Of a stretch of DNA of 13,015 nt, positions 9,101 to 13,015 are shown piece by piece. Every line of letters starts with the position of its first letter. Positions within the stretch are counted from its first letter, which is position 1. This DNA is from Bacteroidales bacterium (GTDB taxonomy: Bacteria > Bacteroidota > Bacteroidia > Bacteroidales > UBA932): positions 1 through 13,015 of the forward strand of contig JAEDMF010000034.1 of the NCBI GenBank assembly GCA_016303175.1, written 5' to 3'. The notes beneath the pieces were generated by a model. That model saw nothing but the letters and a program-made list of their open reading frames with translations, searched no databases and was not told the origin of the DNA. The position numbers and the translations under genes were made by a program.

Positions 9101-9222
9101 TATTCACCAAATATCCTGGTCTCGACCCTGAGGTTACAGGTGTTGGAAGCTCACTCGGAGTTGATAAGGGAAGTTACCCTAACTCAAAGAAGATTGTTGC
9201 AGGTCTTAACATTACATTCTAA
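6139..9222 (+). CDS. susC: SusC/RagA family TonB-linked outer membrane transporter
   Basis: This is the outer membrane beta-barrel that imports oligosaccharides with energy from TonB. The 1027 residues begin with a signal peptide cleaved near LSA-QG at residue 28. A CarboxypepD_reg-like domain spans about 30-105 (ASGTVIDENKTPMIGVSV, then GVITDIDGKWEL). The region LEEVVVVGYGVQKK at 107-120 is the usual TonB-box and plug junction of SusC proteins. The plug follows, with the signature SIRIRGISSNGSSDPLYVVDG at about 168-188 and LKDGASSAIYG at about 208-218. The rest is barrel, ending in NITF with the terminal aromatic expected of outer membrane proteins. There is no STN domain, so no sign of anti-sigma signalling; this fits control by the neighbouring HTCS. 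SusD starts 18 bases downstream. The symbol is a family name and does not imply starch as substrate. Confidence 0.97.
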   Translation: MRTKLINQVMKAALCASLFILACQNLSAQGRISASGTVIDENKTPMIGVSVIEKGTQNGVITDIDGKWELEVANGAILEFSFIGYTPAVLPAAAGMNLQMQVDTRVLEEVVVVGYGVQKKSSLTGSVSQVKSEDMEARTITTASQALQGKTSGVQVLSASARPGAAPSIRIRGISSNGSSDPLYVVDGRLTKDIAGIDPNDIASMEVLKDGASSAIYGAEAGNGVVLITTKKGKGTGKITYDYQYSSQSVSKVPRMMNSEQYIDYYSEANLISLEKFYNNWDFETNTDWIRTGFENSNMHKHNLTFSAGDMDKSIYVSGTYLNNDGIVVGNKDYYNRLTGMINASWKIKPWLEIGTNNQVEYYKVSSVAEGSEYGGYLLSLLTLDPLTKPWYPENDLPLHMQQIYDDKSHAPMLGDGKGNIYSVSPFVVSESVNPYIMLNSSDSYTRGFNINGTTFINFMPVKGLTVTSRLSYRLSSGESYSVSHDYYAHSQVQNKFLSVNAGSSASSYWQWENFLNYNKQIKKHNFGIMLGTSYSESRSFGVSGSKGGNEEAGLGFKKDDPLFWYFAYAVSNANKDVSGGEPSYSRKLSYFGRANYEFDNKYLLQVSLRADAADSSVLPVDKRWGFFPAVSAGWVISNEQFLSNARTWLNHLKLRASWGQNGSIAGLGGYRYATVIGSTGSYPTSSDAPQYEVGYAPSATGNKELKWETAEQTNVGIDTRFLNNRLTFSADWFRKETKDLIVSGITPSTVVGNTASPVNAGNIVNSGLEFELGWQDMVGDFSYGIRANISTLKNKVTYIHPTLSAIDGASFHTYGAITRFEVGKPAWYFYGYEFTGIDPETGNPTFKDLNNDNAITDSDKTMIGKGMADATYGITITAAWKGLDLILFGTGSIGNDIYCCLNRADYTLNKLTYFTENRWKADNVGGTMPKAGANDMDKFFISSASVLDGSYFKIKQIQLGYTFPQKWMSKIKVNNLRIYASLDDFFVFTKYPGLDPEVTGVGSSLGVDKGSYPNSKKIVAGLNITF

Positions 9223-9240
9223 TCATAAATTGAGACTGAA

Positions 9241-10812
9241 ATGAAATTAAGAAATATAATAATGGTTGCTGCTGCATCGGTTATTGCCCTGTCTTCCTGC
9301 AGCAAAAGACTTGACATCCCTCAGCACGGAGTCCTCAATTACGAGACTTTCTATCAGACTGATGAGGATGCGGAAAATGCGATTGTTGCATGCTATCTCC
9401 AGATGAGAGGTCTCAGCTACAACTACAATCTTGGCAAGAATATGCTTACCGACGACTTTTGGGCAGGCGGTGGCGGTCGTAACGACAATGCCGAACTTGA
9501 ACAGCTCAATGAGTTTACCTTCGGAACTGATCAGGGCATGCTTCAGGGTATGTTCACAAGCTACTACCAGATTATCTACAAGGCAAACGTGGTGCTTGGT
9601 CACGTTACCGGAGATTCTCCTGTGATGAATCGTGCAAGGGCTGAGGCCAAGGTTTTCAGGGCATGGTCATATTTCGAGCTTATTTCAATGTGGGGCAACC
9701 CGCCTCTTGTTGACCATGAACTTGAGCCTTCAGAATATGCAAAGCCTAACGGTACAACAGAGGAACTCTGGGGCCTTGTTGAAAAAGACCTTACAGAGGC
9801 GATTGCTTCAGGGGCACTGACTGAGAAATCTTCCGTAAATGAAAAGTCCTGGAGAATTACCAAGCAGTTCGCACAGGCAGTTCTTGGTAAGGCTTATCTT
9901 TGGCAGAAAAAGAATGCCGAGGCTGCTGCTCAGTTCGATGAGGTTGTAAATAGCGGACTTTATGATCTGTATGACGATTATGAGAACGTGATCAATTTCA
10001 GGGCAAAACAGAACTGCGAGAGCCTCTTCGAGAGTATAAAATTCGATGATCAGAATAATGCTTTCGATAACTGGGACTTTACAGGTGTGATGACTCACTA
10101 CAGAACAGACTGTATGTCTATCAACCAGAACGGTTCAACAGATAATCTTGCAAAAGTTGGCTGGGGCTTCCTCAACCCTACGAAGGACCTCTATGATGAG
10201 TTCGTAAAGGTGGAAGGCAAAGATGGATATCGTCTCAACTGTACTATCAAGACTTATGACCAGATGAAGGACCGCGGCCACTCCATCCTTCCTGGAAAGT
10301 CAATCATCAGCGAAGGCTACTTCATGTGGAAATGGAGATCTACTCAGGACAGATATTCACAGTATGCTTCCGGAATGGACTTCTTCCTGGACTGTAACAA
10401 CCCACGCTGGATGCGTTATGCTGAAGTCCTGCTTTGCGGTGCTGAGGCACATCTTGCAGCAGGCAATGGTGCCAAGGCTGCGGAGTATGTGAACAAAATC
10501 CGTACACGTGCTCACCTTGCTCCTCTTGGTAGCGTGACCCTTGACGATATCAAGGCTGAGAAACGTCTCGAACTTTGCGGAGAAGGCCTTCGTTATCAGG
10601 ACCTTACCCGTTGGGGTGATGCTGAGAGGAAGATGAAGGACAATGGAAAGCGCTGTCCTAAGCTTGAATCAAACGGTAACGTAAGCTATGTAAATTACAA
10701 TGGTGACGATGCTTCCCGTTACGGATTCAAGCCTAAACACAACAAACTTCCTTATCCTGGAACCGAGATTCGTCTGAATAAGAACATTCGCCAGAATGAA
10801 GGTTGGGAATAA
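9241..10812 (+). CDS. susD: SusD/RagB family surface glycan-binding lipoprotein
   Basis: This is the lipoprotein lid that pairs with SusC and binds glycan at the cell surface. The leader ends in ALSSC with Cys20 as the lipidated residue, followed by the family-typical LDIPQHG near 24-30. Helical TPR-like SusD features follow: YYQIIYKANVVLGHV near 108-122, RAEAKVFRAWSYFELISMWG at about 133-152, ITKQFAQAVLGKAYLWQKK near 206-224, and WMRYAEVLLCGAEAHLAAGN near 390-409. The C-terminal part carries AEKRLELCGEGLRYQDLTRWG at about 439-459 and a proline-rich tail with LPYPGTEI near 503. Its 523 residues are normal for the family. It sits between susC and the third lipoprotein gene, which starts 19 bases downstream, as in most PULs. 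Ligand identity cannot be deduced. The symbol is a family name. Confidence 0.96.
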   Translation: MKLRNIIMVAAASVIALSSCSKRLDIPQHGVLNYETFYQTDEDAENAIVACYLQMRGLSYNYNLGKNMLTDDFWAGGGGRNDNAELEQLNEFTFGTDQGMLQGMFTSYYQIIYKANVVLGHVTGDSPVMNRARAEAKVFRAWSYFELISMWGNPPLVDHELEPSEYAKPNGTTEELWGLVEKDLTEAIASGALTEKSSVNEKSWRITKQFAQAVLGKAYLWQKKNAEAAAQFDEVVNSGLYDLYDDYENVINFRAKQNCESLFESIKFDDQNNAFDNWDFTGVMTHYRTDCMSINQNGSTDNLAKVGWGFLNPTKDLYDEFVKVEGKDGYRLNCTIKTYDQMKDRGHSILPGKSIISEGYFMWKWRSTQDRYSQYASGMDFFLDCNNPRWMRYAEVLLCGAEAHLAAGNGAKAAEYVNKIRTRAHLAPLGSVTLDDIKAEKRLELCGEGLRYQDLTRWGDAERKMKDNGKRCPKLESNGNVSYVNYNGDDASRYGFKPKHNKLPYPGTEIRLNKNIRQNEGWE

Positions 10813-10831
10813 TCGTAAATCTTAGACAATT

Positions 10832-12223
10832 ATGAAACTGAAATATATTTTTATCGCTGCGGCTGCGCTTGTGCTCGGCTCATGCACCAAATCAGCGATT
10901 GCTCCGCTTGAGGGCGTTTACCAGAGGCCGGATGATTTCAACTCAACCGAGCTGGTATCATCTTCAATAGACAAATTAGACGGAGTCCGCTGTTTCAATG
11001 TTGAACTTGAGGATGCGGGAGCAAGACTTAGTCTAAAATTCTATTGCGACAAATACTATCTTGAGCCAGTAACCTATTCTTCAGCTGATGCTGCTTCAAT
11101 CAGGAAGGGCTTCTATCTTGTCGGAGAAGGCGGTTCCACATACACAAAGAACGGAAAGACAACTGCTCTTGACCATGGCGGAATTTCGGTCTCTGCAAAC
11201 GGCAGCGACTATTCTTTCAGCGGCTCTGTCTGGCTTGCTGACGGCAATGTCGTGAAAATCAACTCAAAGGTGACAATCGTTTATGAGCCTGATCCAGAGC
11301 CTGTAAAACTTTCAACAGTGCTTTCTGCTTCTTCAAACCTTGCAAACGGAACTCCTTCAGTATCCCTCAATCTTGCTCAGGCAGGTATATCTTCTGTCCA
11401 GAATCCAGATTGGTCAACTACCTGGACTGGAGAAGGCCATTACCTTGCTATTGACCTCTACAGTGCTGATGGCTATCTCCATGAGGGAACATATACCCCA
11501 TCTGCAGCCGGTGGGCAGGTCACTGAAGGTACCTTCGGCATTGGCTGGGACCCGGGTGATATCTTCGGTTGGGGAGTTCTCTTCACTGACTGGGGCACCT
11601 GCTGGTGGAATGTATCCGGCGGAGTTGCAAAGTCCGAGAAAAAGATCACCGAGGGTACTGTCACCGTGAGCCGTAATGGAAACAAATGGACCATCGAGCT
11701 TGTAAGCGGAGAAGGCAAAGACATGGTCTGGGGCCTCTTTGAAGGCGAAGTACCTGCCCTCACAGATCCGAATTCTACCGGTGAGGTCAAATACAAAGAA
11801 CTTACCAAGGTCCTTTCGGCAAACAACCAGAATGCCGGCCTTATTACCTTCCAGTTCGCTACTGATGGAGTTTCATCTACATTTGATTCGGCTACGTGGA
11901 CAACAACATATTCAGGCACCGGTAATTACCTTGCCCTCGATATTTATAGTGCCGATGGTAAGCTTGCTCCCGGGACATACAATGCATGTGCAACAGGCGG
12001 TGCCATAGGAGCTGGAGAGTTCGGAATCGGATATGATACCGAGATGTGGGGAACGCAGTTCTTTAACTGGGGTACTTGCTGGTGGACAGTGACTGATGGA
12101 GCGACATCCGCTCAGAAGGTGCTGGATGGTACTGTGACTGTTTCCCTTGATGGAGGCAACTATACAGTTGTACTTCAGAGCAGCACTGTCAATGCCAGAT
12201 ATGTTGGTCCGATTGAGTTGTAA
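10832..12223 (+). CDS. SusE/F-position surface lipoprotein with duplicated WGTCWW domain, probable glycan-binding protein
   Basis: I do not recognise a named family with certainty. The 463-residue protein has a lipoprotein leader ending in LGSC (Cys18). Two clearly related domains follow, about 158-305 and 323-463. Both contain, in order, KLSTVLSA or TKVLSA, a YLA(I/L)D(L/I)YSADG motif (204-214 and 366-376), a GTY turn, a GxFGIG motif, WGTCWW (254-259 and 413-418), and GTVTVSxxG (275-283 and 433-441). Corresponding motifs are about 158-162 residues apart. Residues 19-155 may be a third, diverged copy: a PVTY turn is followed by GGISVSANGSDYSFSGSV, echoing the GTVTVS strand, but WGTCWW is absent. 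The gene lies directly after susD, where surface glycan-binding proteins are usual, and an invariant aromatic cluster suits sugar stacking. Binding is inferred from position and architecture. The start is chosen for its lipoprotein leader and the 19-base gap from susD. Confidence 0.85.
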   Translation: MKLKYIFIAAAALVLGSCTKSAIAPLEGVYQRPDDFNSTELVSSSIDKLDGVRCFNVELEDAGARLSLKFYCDKYYLEPVTYSSADAASIRKGFYLVGEGGSTYTKNGKTTALDHGGISVSANGSDYSFSGSVWLADGNVVKINSKVTIVYEPDPEPVKLSTVLSASSNLANGTPSVSLNLAQAGISSVQNPDWSTTWTGEGHYLAIDLYSADGYLHEGTYTPSAAGGQVTEGTFGIGWDPGDIFGWGVLFTDWGTCWWNVSGGVAKSEKKITEGTVTVSRNGNKWTIELVSGEGKDMVWGLFEGEVPALTDPNSTGEVKYKELTKVLSANNQNAGLITFQFATDGVSSTFDSATWTTTYSGTGNYLALDIYSADGKLAPGTYNACATGGAIGAGEFGIGYDTEMWGTQFFNWGTCWWTVTDGATSAQKVLDGTVTVSLDGGNYTVVLQSSTVNARYVGPIEL

Positions 12224-12236
12224 TATAAACAGTGAT

Positions 12237-13015
12237 ATGAGATTTTTTGGCCATATTGCTTCAGCTGCGCTTGTCTTGTGGATGATGACTGCAGTTTCAT
12301 GCGAAAATAAAACGTCAAACGAGGAATTTCCAGAGCCTAAGACTTGTCAGGTTCTGAAAGACCGTGAACTTTCGAGTCAGGTCCTTGGCAGAACCGTAAG
12401 GTTCAATGTCATACTGCCACCTGATTTCAGTGAAGAAGGCAAATACAATGTCATTTATCTGCTTCATGGCATGGGAGATGACAACAGGGCATGGAGCGAA
12501 TCTCCTCAGATAAGGGGCCAAGTAAATTCTCTTGTGTTTGAGCTTGGACAGATGATTACAGAAGGAGCCATCGCTCCGACTGTAATCATCATGCCTCAGG
12601 CTTGGAACAGCTTTTATCTGGACAGTTCCGACGCCCAAAAATATATCGGCGGATTCTGTGACCTCATGGATTATGAAACTTTTTTCCATGAAGAACTTAT
12701 GCCTCATGTCGAAAAGAAATATCATATTGATTCGAGACGTGAATGCCGTGCAATCGCAGGGCTTTCCATGGGAGGATATGGCTCATCTTATTATGCCTTG
12801 AAATATCCGGAAAAATTCTGCTGTCTGTATGCAATGAGTCAGGCTTTTTTCAATCCTTTGACAGAACTTGCAATGAAGGCGGACAAGGATGCTCTTCCAG
12901 TAATCTATATTGCAAACGGAACTAATGACATGACTGTCGGTCAGGCGCCGAAACAGTTCAGCGAATTGCTGGAAAGCTGTGGAATAGAGCACTCATACGA
13001 GGAATGGTATGGAGG
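12237..13015 (+). CDS. Esterase D/CE1-like (PF00756) lipoprotein esterase, 3' end beyond the window
   Basis: An open frame from the ATG at 12237 runs without a stop to the window edge, giving 259 codons and two extra bases. The leader ends in TAVSC with Cys22, so it is likely a lipoprotein. Features of the putative-esterase alpha/beta hydrolase family are VIYLLHGMGDDNRAW near 72-86, nucleophile elbow GLSMGGYG with Ser177, and NGTNDMT with probable catalytic Asp231. The frame ends with EEWYG and GG of the next codon; relatives usually have the catalytic His in a GGHDW-type motif just there, so the missing piece should be the His and about 20-50 further residues. It starts 13 bases after the preceding stop and is probably in the same operon. 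PF00756 proteins in PULs are often acetyl-xylan or feruloyl esterases, but this one could also be an unrelated member. The truncation is due to the window edge; there is no sign of mutation. Confidence 0.9.
   Translation, partial: MRFFGHIASAALVLWMMTAVSCENKTSNEEFPEPKTCQVLKDRELSSQVLGRTVRFNVILPPDFSEEGKYNVIYLLHGMGDDNRAWSESPQIRGQVNSLVFELGQMITEGAIAPTVIIMPQAWNSFYLDSSDAQKYIGGFCDLMDYETFFHEELMPHVEKKYHIDSRRECRAIAGLSMGGYGSSYYALKYPEKFCCLYAMSQAFFNPLTELAMKADKDALPVIYIANGTNDMTVGQAPKQFSELLESCGIEHSYEEWYG

Noticed and set aside
9247..10098. Minus-strand open frames inside the susD region
   Set aside because: They are shadows of the susD coding sequence, without start context or motifs.
12315..12992. Minus-strand open frames in the last 700 bases (12315-12725 and 12783-12992)
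   Set aside because: They are antisense to the plus-strand esterase, which carries GLSMGGYG and HGMGDD motifs and stays open to the window edge.

Overview
The window reads as a Bacteroidota (most likely Bacteroidales) chromosome segment carrying the left part of a polysaccharide utilization locus (PUL). The lineage call rests on a SusC/SusD pair, a one-protein hybrid two-component system (HTCS) with an AraC-type output domain, several lipoproteins with short Bacteroidales-type leaders, weak ribosome binding sites, and TAnnTTTG-like promoter elements. I cannot name the genus or species.

Layout. Positions 1-213 (minus strand) hold a decayed, frameshifted piece of a DUF6371 (Toprim-like) mobile-element protein that runs off the left edge. 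Positions 257-4267 (minus) encode a complete 1336-residue HTCS sensor/regulator. Positions 4268-4458 are a divergent control region. From 4459 to the right edge five plus-strand genes follow with gaps of only 13-33 bases: a type-B carboxylesterase lipoprotein (4459-6105), SusC (6139-9222), SusD (9241-10812), a SusE/F-position surface lipoprotein with an internal domain duplication (10832-12223), and an esterase D/CE1-like lipoprotein (12237 to beyond the edge), cut just before its expected catalytic histidine.

How the genes probably work together. The HTCS senses a glycan fragment in the periplasm and activates the divergent operon. The surface lipoprotein and SusD capture the glycan at the cell surface, SusC imports it with TonB energy, and the two esterases remove ester groups. 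Two unrelated esterases and no glycoside hydrolase in view suggest an esterified plant polysaccharide (acetylated or feruloylated xylan or pectin), but the substrate is inference. Glycoside hydrolases, if present, should lie to the right.

The most notable signal is in the control region: four tandem units of TGAAC-N6-GAAA(A/G)(C/A), starting at 4325, 4345, 4366 and 4387 (spacing 20, 21, 21). They place a GAA on nearly the same face of the helix at each of eight consecutive turns. The array is almost centred between the two divergent start codons and is a strong candidate operator for the HTCS AraC domain.
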